This document shows, piece by piece, positions 40,974 through 49,866 of a stretch of 64,000 nt of DNA (its first letter is position 1; every line of letters begins with the position of its first letter). The stretch lies in NCBI RefSeq assembly GCF_042680805.1, contig NZ_JBHUEM010000011.1, positions 62,001 to 126,000 of the forward strand, written 5' to 3'. The notes under the pieces were generated by a model. It was given only the letters and a program-made list of their open reading frames with translations, did no database searches and was not told the origin of the DNA. The stretch comes from Bacillus_CJ salitolerans. GTDB taxonomy: Bacteria; Bacillota; Bacilli; Bacillales; SA4. The position numbers and the translations under genes are program-made.

Positions 40974-42296
40974 TTACGCTCTTCTTTTTACACTAATTGA
41001 TATCGTTTTCTCTCTAAGCCACATGAGGAATATTTTTTCCGCAATTGTTGGATCGTAACCACGGTCGAACAATTCCTTCATAGCGGTCATGACGATTTCT
41101 GCATAGATTTCGTCAGTTAGCTTGTCAGTAATAAGTTCTTTAAACTTTTCTAATGCACGTTTTTCATCGTAGGTCTGCAAATAATTAATAAACAATTCCC
41201 ATTCCTGTTGCTGTTTGTCCTGAAGATCCCAAGAAACGAACTCCTTAATGGAAATCGACATATCATTTGGAAGGTAGTACGTTTCCTTCGAGTAGTTTTC
41301 CATGACTTGTGGTGAGTATGGAGCATTATTATAAATATAAGTAATAGTCGCTCGCTTATTGTTTGTTAATTTAATCACACTATGAAGAGGGAAAATGTGC
41401 AGGTAGTTCATAAACTTTATAATGAGCGATTGATCAAATTGATCCGTACTTGAAAGCAATATTTCAAGTGCTTTCGGAGAGGTTAACGGGAATCGATCAG
41501 CTCTTTCTAATGTAAGAGCACTGTACACATCGATAATTGATAAAATTCTCGTTCCAATATCAATTTGATTTCCCTTTAATTTATTCGGATATCCACTTCC
41601 ATCTAAACGTTCATGGTGATTTAACACTAGCTCACGAATAGCATCCGTTGTTCTTCCTTCGAGCATTTCATAGCTCCAGGTTGGATGCATTTTAATTTTA
41701 TCTAATTCAGCTCGAGACAAGGAACCTTTACTTTGCAAAACTTCCTTTGGGATATAAATCTTCCCTATATCATATAACAACGCAGCTTTTGCGATATTAT
41801 GAACATTCCCCATCTTTAAATGGCGTGCAAACAAACTGCACAATATAAACACATCAAAGGTATGAATAAAACTATAATAATCCCATTTCATTAACGATTG
41901 CAGCTTGTTATATACAAATCCATTCTTGACGATTGTACAGAAAGTATCTTCAATGAAATCTAAATCTTCTTCACTGTTCATCGCAAAACCATAGCGATTT
42001 TCATGCGCTACTAGAGGTAAAGTATCGTAAAAGAACTTTCTTGTTACTTCGTCCGAAATGATTTCAAACGTTTTTTTCCGCTCTGTAATAGGCGTTAAAT
42101 TCGGTCCTATTTCTTCCTCGAACTCTACTTCTAATAAAATCGGTATCGTCTCGATTTCCCATTTAATAAACTTCTTAATGAGCATATCACTAACTTTCGT
42201 TCCTTTTCTAACAATTAAGGAACGATTCTTATAAATATCCTCGGCTATTATGTCCTCTGTATCGAGGGCATGGGCAGGCTTCCGGATCATTACCAT
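40974..42296 (-). CDS. HD-GYP-type c-di-GMP phosphodiesterase-like protein with altered HD motif
   Basis: The 440-residue protein has an N-terminal region (EDIYKNRSLIVRKGTKVSDM) common in Bacillus HD-GYP proteins, then the HD-GYP core. It includes HNIAKAALLYDIGKIYIP near residue 190, KMHPTWSYEML, HHERLDGSGYP near 230 (the HHE and GYP elements are intact) and IIDVYSALTLERADR. The canonical HDIGK is YDIGK here, so the first metal-binding His is replaced by Tyr (TAT for CAT). The enzyme may be inactive or a c-di-GMP sensor. The ATG has AGGAGGG 8 bases upstream. A SigD-like -10 element precedes the gene, which links it to motility. Confidence 0.88.
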   Translation of the reverse strand: MVMIRKPAHALDTEDIIAEDIYKNRSLIVRKGTKVSDMLIKKFIKWEIETIPILLEVEFEEEIGPNLTPITERKKTFEIISDEVTRKFFYDTLPLVAHENRYGFAMNSEEDLDFIEDTFCTIVKNGFVYNKLQSLMKWDYYSFIHTFDVFILCSLFARHLKMGNVHNIAKAALLYDIGKIYIPKEVLQSKGSLSRAELDKIKMHPTWSYEMLEGRTTDAIRELVLNHHERLDGSGYPNKLKGNQIDIGTRILSIIDVYSALTLERADRFPLTSPKALEILLSSTDQFDQSLIIKFMNYLHIFPLHSVIKLTNNKRATITYIYNNAPYSPQVMENYSKETYYLPNDMSISIKEFVSWDLQDKQQQEWELFINYLQTYDEKRALEKFKELITDKLTDEIYAEIVMTAMKELFDRGYDPTIAEKIFLMWLREKTISISVKRRA

Positions 42297-42339
42297 CTAA
42301 AGCACCCTCCTCTTTTTGTAAATTCCCCAATTAATGTAT

Positions 42340-42347
42340 ATATCGGT
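42340..42347 (-). promoter_or_regulatory. SigD-like -10 element of the HD-GYP gene
   Basis: The minus strand reads ACCGATAT, seven of eight consensus bases, 44 bases upstream of the start. No TAAA box is seen at 15 bases, so the -35 is weak. It lies in the 345-base gap between degU and this gene, which otherwise holds only the degU terminator. Confidence 0.45.
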
Positions 42348-42593
42348 AAAATATAGTAATTATCAACTATGTGTAAACATAATTTTCTAGGAATATAGGT
42401 TCAATTTTCAAAAGCTTCATCATTTATATAGTATGTAATGAAATCCATTAGTTGCTTGAATTTTCAGTGAAATTAGCGGAATATCCGTTCATTCAGTAAA
42501 AATTATATCATAGGCAAATAGACCATGACTAGATTCTCTTTATAACAAGGCATGACTATTTCCTTATGTTAACTTATTGATTGAAGGTGTAAA

Positions 42594-42625
42594 CAAAAAA
42601 AGACCTACCACTATCATGGCAGGTC
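42594..42625 (-). terminator. Intrinsic terminator after degU
   Basis: Arms GACCTACCA (42602-42610) and TGGCAGGTC (42617-42625) form a 9-bp stem with one wobble, followed on the minus strand by a run of seven T. Confidence 0.85.
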
Positions 42626-42641
42626 CTTTAATTACGTAAGC

Positions 42642-43322
42642 TTATTTCACTTCCACCCAGCCGTTTTTAATGGCAAATACTACAGCCTGGGTACGGTCGT
42701 TTACATTCATTTTTGTCAATATATTACTCACATGGTTTTTCACTGTTTTTTCACTTATGAATAGTGTTTCACCGATGACGCGATTGCTTTGACCGTCTGC
42801 TAATAGCTGTAAAACCTCACATTCACGTCTTGTTAATAAGTGGAGTGGTCTGCGGATTTCCGTTTCTTTTTTAGCTGATTTTTGACTATTTGTTGCTAAT
42901 CGACGATATTCTTTTACAAGGTTATGAGTGACTTTCGGGTGTAAATATGAACCTCCGTCGGCTACAACCTTTACTGCTTCAACTAGCTGCTCTGCGTCCA
43001 TCTCTTTTAATAGATAGCCCTGTGCACCGGTCTTTAAAGCGTGCGTTACATAGTTTTCATCATCGTGAATTGAAAGAATGAGAACCTTTGTCTCAGGATA
43101 CATCTCAACAAGCTTTCCAGTCGCTTCAACCCCATTAATCGTTGGCATATTAATGTCCATGATCACAACATCAGGGTGATACTTTTCCACTAATGGAATA
43201 GCCTCAGATCCGTCTGTACCTTCTGCCACTACTTCAAAGTTCGCTTCAAAATCTAATATGCGTTTAACTCCCTCACGGAATAATTGGTGATCGTCTATAA
43301 TGATAATACTTGTTTTCTTCAT
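42642..43322 (-). CDS. degU: Two-component response regulator DegU
   Basis: The 226-residue protein has a receiver domain (IIIIDDHQLFREGVKRIL, phosphorylated Asp in VVIMDINMP, KTGAQGYLLKEM) and a LuxR-type HTH (LTRREREVLQLLADGQSN-like, VKNHVSNILTKMNV). With DegS it controls degradative enzymes, competence, motility and biofilm. The frame opens at 43343, but GGAGGGG lies before the ATG at 43322. The stop of degS is at 43344, so the pair is coupled in the standard order. It ends with a strong terminator. Confidence 0.97.
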   Translation of the reverse strand: MKKTSIIIIDDHQLFREGVKRILDFEANFEVVAEGTDGSEAIPLVEKYHPDVVIMDINMPTINGVEATGKLVEMYPETKVLILSIHDDENYVTHALKTGAQGYLLKEMDAEQLVEAVKVVADGGSYLHPKVTHNLVKEYRRLATNSQKSAKKETEIRRPLHLLTRRECEVLQLLADGQSNRVIGETLFISEKTVKNHVSNILTKMNVNDRTQAVVFAIKNGWVEVK

Positions 43323-43343
43323 CTTGGTCCCCTCCACGTACAA

Positions 43344-44492
43344 TTATCCATTTAATGGAACCTGAATCATGATAATCGTTCCATTTTCAGGTTTAGAATC
43401 TATTGTTAGCTGGCCATCAAGTAATTCTACTCTCTCTCTCATTCCCATTAAACCAAATGTATGGTCCTTTTTTTCTTCTACATTGAAGCCTTTTCCATTA
43501 TCCTTCACAACAACAATAATTTGATTTCGCAGAACTTCTAGCTTAACAAGAATTTCGCTTGCTTGAGCATGCTTTGAGGCATTTTGCACAGCTTCCTGAA
43601 CAAGTCTGAAAAGTGCAACCTCAAGCTTCGATGATAAACGGACATCTAAACCAATATGAACAAATTTATAAATCGCATTTTTGTTATAGTCTTCGATTGT
43701 ATCTAAGTATTTTTTGAGGGTAGGAACTAAACCTAAATCATCAAGAGCCATTGGACGTAAGTCATAAATGATTCTTCTGACCTCATATAGCGCGTTTCGA
43801 ACCATTTTTCTAAGACTCCTTATTTCTTGCATGGCCTCCTCGCCACCTCGTTCACGGTAAATTTTCTCCGTTAAATCGGACCTCATCATAACATTGGCTA
43901 GCATTTGTGCTGGTCCATCATGAATTTCACGTGATAAACGTTTACGTTCTTCCTCCTGCGCCTCAATAATCTTCAAACCGAAATCCTGCTTTTGCTTTGC
44001 ATCCTCAAGCAAATCTCCAAATGCACGTAAATCACTATTTAAATAATTGAGGACAACCGAAATTTGACCTACTAATGATTCTGCTCGTTCAATTGTTTCT
44101 TGCAAGCCGATTAAACGTCGTTCAATTTCATCACGACGGTCTCGTAGTTGCTTTTCTTTTTGACGATTGACGGTTAGCTCCATTTGCAAGGTATGTGCCT
44201 TTTCATAAGCGTCCCTAATCTCATCTTCTGAGTAGTTCTTAAAATGCTTACTTACCTCTGATAGCCTTTTTCTCGCAAACTTTACATGCGATTCAAGCTT
44301 GTCCCCATTTTCAATTGTCATAATGACTTGACGTTTGACCTCTTGAAGCTCATCAGCCAATGACTCGAACTCCTGTCTAGATTGCTCTCCAATTCGAAAA
44401 ATCTCGTTTTTACTGACCTCTACAGTGTTTACCATTTTCTCTAATATGTGATCAAGCATCTTGATATCAAGTTTTGGTTTTTTTGCAGGCAT
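43344..44492 (-). CDS. degS: Sensor histidine kinase DegS
   Basis: The 382-residue protein lacks membrane segments, like the cytoplasmic DegS. A long coiled-coil sensor (residues 1-165) is followed by EEERKRLSREIHDGPAQMLA (His of the HisKA_3 domain), ALFRLVQEAVQNASKHAQAS (N-box), DNGKGFN and FGLMGMRERVELLDGQL (G-boxes). It phosphorylates DegU. The frame opens at GTG 44507, but GTGGAGG precedes the ATG at 44492. The length matches B. subtilis DegS (385). Confidence 0.97.
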   Translation of the reverse strand: MPAKKPKLDIKMLDHILEKMVNTVEVSKNEIFRIGEQSRQEFESLADELQEVKRQVIMTIENGDKLESHVKFARKRLSEVSKHFKNYSEDEIRDAYEKAHTLQMELTVNRQKEKQLRDRRDEIERRLIGLQETIERAESLVGQISVVLNYLNSDLRAFGDLLEDAKQKQDFGLKIIEAQEEERKRLSREIHDGPAQMLANVMMRSDLTEKIYRERGGEEAMQEIRSLRKMVRNALYEVRRIIYDLRPMALDDLGLVPTLKKYLDTIEDYNKNAIYKFVHIGLDVRLSSKLEVALFRLVQEAVQNASKHAQASEILVKLEVLRNQIIVVVKDNGKGFNVEEKKDHTFGLMGMRERVELLDGQLTIDSKPENGTIIMIQVPLNG

Positions 44493-44730
44493 TGTATATT
44501 CCTCCACCTTAACAGTACAAGAAGCGACAATCGAATTCTAGCAACTTCCTTACCATTTAATATTAACACTTTTGTAGGTAAAAAGCCTTAATTTTTTTGG
44601 TTATTAATGTAAAATCTTACTATTAATCATTATTATCAAATCATAAACCCCTTTCATTTGGTACGAATTATTGGATACTACATGTTTAATAAGTAAACAA
44701 TAGCAATTTATTTAGTCAAAAACGGTTAAA

Positions 44731-44759
44731 TTGATGTGGCTGAATTCGAACAGTATAAT
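44731..44759 (+). promoter_or_regulatory. SigA promoter of the yvyE gene
   Basis: TTGATG at 44731-44736, a 17-base spacer and a perfect TATAAT at 44754-44759 precede the yvyE start by 38 bases. Confidence 0.75.
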
Positions 44760-44797
44760 AGTTCCTATGACTGAATATTAATTCTGGAGTGAAGTAC

Positions 44798-45430
44798 ATG
44801 CTAGCTAGTTATTTAACCGTAAAAGGATACGGAGTACATGAAATCACAATTCAAAAGTCACGATTTATCTGTTATGTAAATAGAGCAACAACGGAGGAAG
44901 AAGCCCAGCAGTTTATCTCTGATATAAAAAAGAAGCATTGGGATGCAACCCATAATTGTTCAGCGTATTTGATTGGAGAACAAGATCACATTCAAAAAGC
45001 TAATGATGATGGAGAACCAAGTGGTACAGCTGGTGTTCCGATGTTAGAAGTGTTAAAGAAACGCAAACTTAAGGATACTGTCGCTGTTGTAACCAGGTAT
45101 TATGGAGGTATCAAGCTAGGTGCAGGTGGTCTTATTCGCGCTTATGGGGGCTCAACATCCGAAGGGCTAAATGCTACTGGTATTGTTGAACGAAAGCTAA
45201 TGAGAGTGATGCATACAAACATAGATTATACTTGGCTTGGGAAGCTTGAAAACGAACTTCGGTCTTCTATTTATAAGGTAAAAGACATTCACTATCTAGA
45301 TGCCGTTGAAATCGAAACATATGTGGAAGAAGGGATGAAAGAAGGCTTCACGAGCTGGATGACTGATTTGACAAACGGTCAAGGACATATTTCAGAGGGA
45401 AATGTCACATATTTAGAAGAAGAGATTTAA
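44798..45430 (+). CDS. yvyE: YigZ/IMPACT-family protein YvyE
   Basis: The 210-residue protein has the IMPACT/YigZ signature: VHEITIQKSRFICYVNRATT near residue 10, HWDATHNCSAYLIG near 49, NDDGEPSGTAGVPML near 68 and TRYYGGIKLGAGGLIRAY near 94. The family is conserved in bacteria, binds nucleic acid or ribosomes in some members, and has no agreed function in Bacillus. The frame opens at GTG 44789, but GGAGTG is 6 bases before the ATG at 44798, which also gives the usual start MLxxYxTVK. It stands between degS and tagU as in B. subtilis. Confidence 0.94.
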   Translation: MLASYLTVKGYGVHEITIQKSRFICYVNRATTEEEAQQFISDIKKKHWDATHNCSAYLIGEQDHIQKANDDGEPSGTAGVPMLEVLKKRKLKDTVAVVTRYYGGIKLGAGGLIRAYGGSTSEGLNATGIVERKLMRVMHTNIDYTWLGKLENELRSSIYKVKDIHYLDAVEIETYVEEGMKEGFTSWMTDLTNGQGHISEGNVTYLEEEI

Positions 45431-45533
45431 CATTTCATCAAAATTATATTTCTTGTTAATTTGAGCAACATCTCCTGCCCATAATTTGCATCATTTTACT
45501 ACATTTACTGAAATGTTATTAATGACATAATCA

Positions 45534-45562
45534 TTTACGAATCGACATATTTCTTGTAAAAT
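45534..45562 (+). promoter_or_regulatory. Possible promoter of the tagU gene
   Basis: TTTACG (45534-45539), 17 bases and TAAAAT (45557-45562) form a moderate SigA-type promoter about 60 bases before the start. In B. subtilis this gene also uses an alternative sigma factor, and no such site was identified here. Confidence 0.4.
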
Positions 45563-45620
45563 GGAGAATGGTTCACTTTTTTATAAAGGTTTGTATTAAT
45601 TGGGTAAAAGGAGTCAAAAA

Positions 45621-46679
45621 ATGACGATAAATAGACATAAGCTTATGAAGCAGAAACGTCATAGACGAAAAAAAGTGTGGAAGTTTATTGGTGTTCCACT
45701 CTTAGTGTTGCTTCTAGCTACAACAAGCTACGGTGCTTATCTGTACTACGTAGCAAAGGATACCCTTGGTGCCGCTTCGAAAGATAATGAGTTAAGTGAA
45801 CGGGAAAAATCAGATAAGCGTTCCGATAAAGTTAACCCTAAAAACGACAATATATCCATCCTATTCATGGGTGTAGATGATAGTGATAGTCGGGAATACG
45901 GTACAGCTACAAGAACAGATGCGCTTATCTTAGCAACGTTTAACGAAAATCAGAAAACAGTTAAGCTTGTAAGTATTCCCCGTGATTCTTATGTTCACTT
46001 TCCTTTTAATAATGATTATGACAAAATCAACCACGCTCACGTATTTGGGGGTGTAGAAGGTACAGTCCAAACAGTTGAGGAACTGTTTGACATACCAGTT
46101 GATTATTACGTAAAGCTAAACTTCAATGCCTTCATCGATATGGTAGAAGCATTAGGGGGAATTGAAGTCGATGTCCCGATTACATTTTCCGAGCAAGATA
46201 GTAAGGATCGAAAAAATGCCATTCGTCTAAAAAAGGGATTACAGACCCTTACTGGTGAAGAAGCACTAGCCTTAGCAAGAACGCGTAAAATCGATAATGA
46301 TATTGAGCGCGGTAAGCGCCAACAGCTTGTATTAGAGGCAATTATAAAGAAAGCAATTTCTGTTGGATCTGTTACGAAGTACGGAAATCTAATTGAAGCC
46401 GTAGGTACCAACATGAAAACGAACATGACGTTTGAAGAAATGCTTTCGTTTCATGATTATGCTACTGCAGGTTCTAACTTCTCCATTCAATCTTTACAAT
46501 TAGAAGGAGAAGATGATTATATTAATCGAGTTTATTACTATAAGCTTAAGGATGAATCTGTTCAATCGCTAAAACAAGAACTAAAAACACATCTAGAAGT
46601 TAACTCTAAAAGCGATCCAAGCCATGTTGCACAACCACTCGATGACAACACAGACCTCCCGGATGAAAAACAAAGCTAA
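45621..46679 (+). CDS. tagU: LCP-family wall teichoic acid ligase TagU (LytR)
   Basis: The 352-residue protein has a cytoplasmic basic N-terminus, one membrane segment (VWKFIGVPLLVLLLATTSYG, about residues 19-45) and an extracellular LytR-CpsA-Psr domain: ILFMGVDDSDSR near residue 80, TDALILATFN, VSIPRDSYVHFP near 122, INHAHVFGG and ALARTRKIDNDIERGKRQQ near 220. LCP proteins attach wall teichoic acid or other glycans from their undecaprenyl carrier to peptidoglycan. The frame opens at TTG 45600, but AAAGGAG precedes the ATG at 45621. It lies next to tagO as in B. subtilis. Confidence 0.93.
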   Translation: MTINRHKLMKQKRHRRKKVWKFIGVPLLVLLLATTSYGAYLYYVAKDTLGAASKDNELSEREKSDKRSDKVNPKNDNISILFMGVDDSDSREYGTATRTDALILATFNENQKTVKLVSIPRDSYVHFPFNNDYDKINHAHVFGGVEGTVQTVEELFDIPVDYYVKLNFNAFIDMVEALGGIEVDVPITFSEQDSKDRKNAIRLKKGLQTLTGEEALALARTRKIDNDIERGKRQQLVLEAIIKKAISVGSVTKYGNLIEAVGTNMKTNMTFEEMLSFHDYATAGSNFSIQSLQLEGEDDYINRVYYYKLKDESVQSLKQELKTHLEVNSKSDPSHVAQPLDDNTDLPDEKQS

Positions 46680-46689
46680 TTACATTTAC

Positions 46690-46720
46690 AGTACCTCCAG
46701 CAGTGCAGGGGGTACTTTTT
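46690..46720 (+). terminator. Intrinsic terminator of tagU
   Basis: AGTACCTCC (46690-46698) and GGGGGTACT (46708-46716) form a 9-bp stem with one wobble, followed by a T run. Confidence 0.85.
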
Positions 46721-46794
46721 CATTTCATAAAATCCAGTCAGATTCTACGGCAATTGGATAAACTAATGGTGATGCTTAGAAATTCATGATTCGC

Positions 46795-46826
46795 AAAAAA
46801 ATAACCTCAGCAAGTGCTGAGGTTAT
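46795..46826 (-). terminator. Intrinsic terminator of tagO
   Basis: Perfect 12-base arms ATAACCTCAGCA (46801-46812) and TGCTGAGGTTAT (46815-46826) with a 2-base loop overlap the tagO stop, followed on the minus strand by a run of T. Confidence 0.85.
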
Positions 46827-47881
46827 TTTCTAGCTGCATATCGCATGCCACGACGTACAAATTTTATTAAAGGACGATAATCCTTATTAATAAGGCCAAT
46901 TTTTTCAACGAGCAATTCAATCGCTACAATCAAGATGGAGATGATGAAAAATGCACCCCATAATGCAGCTTGTGATAATAGAACCGCTGATAGAGCAAAT
47001 ACAGCACTAATAGCATAAATGACTAAGACAGTTTGTCTATGCGTAAACCCAAGGTTTAACAAACAATGGTGTAAATGTGACTTATCTGGTGCAGATATTG
47101 GTTGCTTGTTAACAACCCTACGTATAATCGCAAAAAACGTATCAGAAATAGGCACACCTAGAATAATAATTGGAATGATAAATGAGAATACCGTTACATT
47201 TTTAAATCCAAGTAGGGATAGAACAGAAATCATAAACCCTAGGAACAATGCTCCTGTATCACCCATAAAAATTTTGGCTGGATGGAAATTATACACTAAG
47301 AAGCCAATCGTACTACCTAATACAATAGCCCCTATACTTGCAACAAAAACGTCGCCCATCATAACAGCCATACCAGAAATCGTAAGTAGCACAATAGACG
47401 ATACGCCAGCTGCTAATCCATCAAGTCCATCAATTAGATTGATCGCATTTGTAATTCCCACAATCCAAATGATCGTTAAAGGAATACTAAATATACCAAA
47501 TTCAAGATAGCCACCAAATGGTAGGTTGATGAATAGGACTTGAATTCCTCCCCAGATGACAACAACAGCTGCTGCTGCCAATTGTCCAAGTAGCTTCCAT
47601 TTCGGAGAAATCTCCAATAAATCATCAAAGAATCCTGTAATAATAATAATCGTAGCACCTACTAATATCGGCAGGGCATCTTGATTATCTGGACTCAAAA
47701 TCATGAATCCAATTAAAAAGCTTAAATATATTGCTAAACCACCTAGACGTGGCATGATTTTTTGATGGACTTTTCGTTTATTCGGTTTGTCAGTTGCTCC
47801 AATTTTTAACGCAAATCGTTTAACAAGTGGCGTTAAAAGAATAGAACTTATAAAGCAAATTATTAAGGTCAAGTAAAGCAT
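46823..47881 (-). CDS. tagO: Undecaprenyl-phosphate GlcNAc-1-phosphate transferase TagO
   Basis: The 352-residue polytopic membrane protein (about 10-11 segments) belongs to the MraY/WecA family: KPNKRKVHQKIMPRLGGLAI near residue 36, GFFDDLLEISPKWKLLGQL near 82, AINLIDGLDGLAAG near 145, AKIFMGDTGALFLGF near 205 and a C-terminal HLHHCLLNLGFTHRQ near 268. It links GlcNAc-1-phosphate to undecaprenyl phosphate, the first committed step of wall teichoic acid. It can also start other surface polymers. It is convergent with tagU, and each has a terminator in the shared gap. Confidence 0.94.
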   Translation of the reverse strand: MLYLTLIICFISSILLTPLVKRFALKIGATDKPNKRKVHQKIMPRLGGLAIYLSFLIGFMILSPDNQDALPILVGATIIIITGFFDDLLEISPKWKLLGQLAAAAVVVIWGGIQVLFINLPFGGYLEFGIFSIPLTIIWIVGITNAINLIDGLDGLAAGVSSIVLLTISGMAVMMGDVFVASIGAIVLGSTIGFLVYNFHPAKIFMGDTGALFLGFMISVLSLLGFKNVTVFSFIIPIIILGVPISDTFFAIIRRVVNKQPISAPDKSHLHHCLLNLGFTHRQTVLVIYAISAVFALSAVLLSQAALWGAFFIISILIVAIELLVEKIGLINKDYRPLIKFVRRGMRYAARK

Positions 47882-48162
47882 AAAGACCCTCCCTCAAGTC
47901 TTATGATATCCATTTCAGTGAATTCTAGAATTATTTTTCTATACTTTTCGTTTCCATTTTTCTCTTTTTGTCCGGTTTCTCATAAATTCAGAAAACTATG
48001 AATATTCTGCGAAAGACTACCAAATTAATTCCTTCTTAATACACTTTTGTGATTATACCACATTTTATATGTTCTCTTATATAGAAATTTTTACCCAACA
48101 ATCTCACTTTAATCAGTATACCATCATAATCTATAAATCTACAAACATCACCCCAATTTTTC
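47882..48162. other. Intergenic region between tagO and the coiled-coil gene
   Basis: This AT-rich divergent region should hold the tagO promoter on the minus strand. I could not single one out. No open frame or RNA gene was seen. Confidence 0.4.
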
Positions 48163-48192
48163 TTCAAAATTCTACTAAAAATTTGATATAAT
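48163..48192 (+). promoter_or_regulatory. SigA promoter of the coiled-coil/SpoIID unit
   Basis: TTCAAA (48163-48168), 18 bases and a perfect TATAAT (48187-48192) lie about 43 bases before the first start codon. Confidence 0.6.
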
Positions 48193-48234
48193 GAGTTAAA
48201 TGAAGTTTCATAGAATTACTACTAGGAGGCCAAC

Positions 48235-48468
48235 ATGTCGAATATGAAAAAAAAGCTACTTACAATTTCCCTAGTAACAATCCTAAGTGTAGGTACACTC
48301 TTTACAACGAAAACACTAGCCAACACAGAGCCGGTATTAGCAAGTGTTGAGTGGGTACTAAGCAAAGTAAACCCCTTAACTGATAAAGTTACAAAACTAG
48401 AACAACGAGTAAAGCAGCTAGAAGAACAAGTAGAAGCGTTACATCAGCAATTGGATGAGCAGCAATGA
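48235..48468 (+). CDS. Small exported coiled-coil protein
   Basis: This 77-residue protein has a signal peptide (basic start, hydrophobic LLTISLVTILSVGTLF, likely cleavage after TLANT or LAN) followed by about 45 residues that end in a clear heptad coiled coil rich in Glu, Gln, Lys and Leu. AGGAGG lies 6 bases before the ATG. The stop overlaps the start of the SpoIID-domain gene (ATGA), so the two are coupled and the proteins may form a pair outside the membrane. I recognise no family. A promoter sits upstream. Confidence 0.8.
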   Translation: MSNMKKKLLTISLVTILSVGTLFTTKTLANTEPVLASVEWVLSKVNPLTDKVTKLEQRVKQLEEQVEALHQQLDEQQ

Positions 48469-49829
48469 AAAAACTCCTTTTCTTAGTGTTTATACTTTTG
48501 GCGTTTCCTATGTGTGTTTTGGCTGATTCAACTGGTTCTACTTCGCCTATCACTTATAAGACGAGTGTTAAGGTCAAATTGTTACCAGAAATTAAATTTT
48601 CTGCCACCATTCGAGGATCTTATTTATTGGTGAACCTTGATAATCAAGAAGCACTACTCTTTACAACTCCAGTATCATTTGAGCAAGTTGATGGAAAAAT
48701 TAAAGCTACCGTTGATGGGAAGGATTATATTTCTTTAAAAGGTTTTGCCATAAATGAAACAATGTATAAGGAAGAGAATGAAGTAGAGTTCACTCCCATT
48801 CAGTCAGCTGGTGGTATTATGTCCGTAAAATACCGCGGTTCATTTACCGTCGTACCCGGCACAGATCGCCCGGCTCTTTTTAACACACTTGACATGGAGA
48901 ATTACTTAAAAGGGGTTGTCCCGTCTGAGATGCCAGCCTCATGGCCAATGGAGGCATTAAAAGCTCAAGCCGTAGCCGCTAGAAGCTATGCATGGGATTC
49001 TATCCAAGCAAGGGACTATCTAAATATGACGGTAGCGAGTCAAGTTTATGGTGGTAAATCAAAAGAACACAGCCGAACGAATCAAGCGATAGAAGAAACA
49101 AAAGAAATCTATGCGCTATATAATGGTAGACCAATCGCTGCCTATTTTCACTCAAGCTCTGGAGGCCATACAGAAAACAGTGAAAATGTGTGGTCAGGTA
49201 CCGTACCATATATCAGAGCTGTGTTAGATGATTACGATCGGCATAGCTCGAATACCCATCATTATAATTGGACAGCTGTAGCCCCAAACAATTCCATTAA
49301 AGAAAAGCTTGCCCTGCCAGCTACATCATCAATCGTATCACTAAAAGTACTAGAAAAATCAAAAGCCGGCGGAGTGCAGCAAGTCCAAGCTACTGTTTAT
49401 GATTCCCAAACAAAGCTTAAAACAAACATTGTCTATAAGCCTTCTTTCGTAAAATCACCAGATAGCTTTAGATCCATTTTTGGAGTTTCACTAAAAAGCA
49501 TCAAGTTCGATGTAAAAGGTGATTCAAGTGCAAAAATTATACGAGCTGATGGATCCATTTCACAAACCGACCATTTAGCAGGCTATCAGGTTCAATTAAA
49601 AGACGATACTAAGATATCTATTATAGATCCTAACATAAAGGCCAAGGCGTTAAACTCAGACGTTTATATACGAAGCTATCCTAGCCTATTTACCTTCACA
49701 GGCAATGGCTGGGGACATGGTCTAGGCATGAGCCAATGGGGAGCACGTGGAATGGCTGAAAAAGGCTTTATGTATGATCAAATTCTTACGTACTATTATT
49801 CGGGTATTACCGTTGGAACTTATAAATAA
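48465..49829 (+). CDS. Exported SpoIID/LytB-domain protein
   Basis: The 454-residue protein has a signal peptide (LLFLVFILLAFPMCVLA) and a SpoIID domain: LDMENYLKGVVPSEMPASW near residue 140, LKAQAVAARSYA near 165, FHSSSGGHTENSENVW near 225 and NGWGHGLGMSQWGARGMAEKG near 410. SpoIID cleaves peptidoglycan glycan strands lacking stem peptides, and LytB enhances the amidase LytC. Since this gene is not in a sporulation context and an amidase is encoded nearby at 53463, a LytB-like role in vegetative wall turnover is likely. It is coupled to the small coiled-coil gene. A bidirectional terminator follows. Confidence 0.9.
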   Translation: MKKLLFLVFILLAFPMCVLADSTGSTSPITYKTSVKVKLLPEIKFSATIRGSYLLVNLDNQEALLFTTPVSFEQVDGKIKATVDGKDYISLKGFAINETMYKEENEVEFTPIQSAGGIMSVKYRGSFTVVPGTDRPALFNTLDMENYLKGVVPSEMPASWPMEALKAQAVAARSYAWDSIQARDYLNMTVASQVYGGKSKEHSRTNQAIEETKEIYALYNGRPIAAYFHSSSGGHTENSENVWSGTVPYIRAVLDDYDRHSSNTHHYNWTAVAPNNSIKEKLALPATSSIVSLKVLEKSKAGGVQQVQATVYDSQTKLKTNIVYKPSFVKSPDSFRSIFGVSLKSIKFDVKGDSSAKIIRADGSISQTDHLAGYQVQLKDDTKISIIDPNIKAKALNSDVYIRSYPSLFTFTGNGWGHGLGMSQWGARGMAEKGFMYDQILTYYYSGITVGTYK

Positions 49830-49831
49830 CA

Positions 49832-49866
49832 AAAGAAGCTGCCATTACTTGGCAGCTTCTTTTGTT
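49832..49866. terminator. Bidirectional terminator between the SpoIID gene and the SLH lipoprotein gene
   Basis: Perfect 13-base arms AAAGAAGCTGCCA (49832-49844) and TGGCAGCTTCTTT (49850-49862) with a 5-base loop serve the two convergent genes. Confidence 0.85.

Noticed and set aside
40786..41058. Plus-strand frame of 90 codons with a hydrophobic N-terminus
   Set aside because: It runs over the HD-GYP terminator and into the 3' end of that gene, has no Shine-Dalgarno site, and its hydrophobic character comes from AT-rich sequence.
46106..46426. Minus-strand frame of 106 codons
   Set aside because: It is the antisense shadow of tagU and has no RBS or domain.
47019..47510. Plus-strand frame of 163 codons
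   Set aside because: It is an antisense reading of tagO, a gene with all family motifs.
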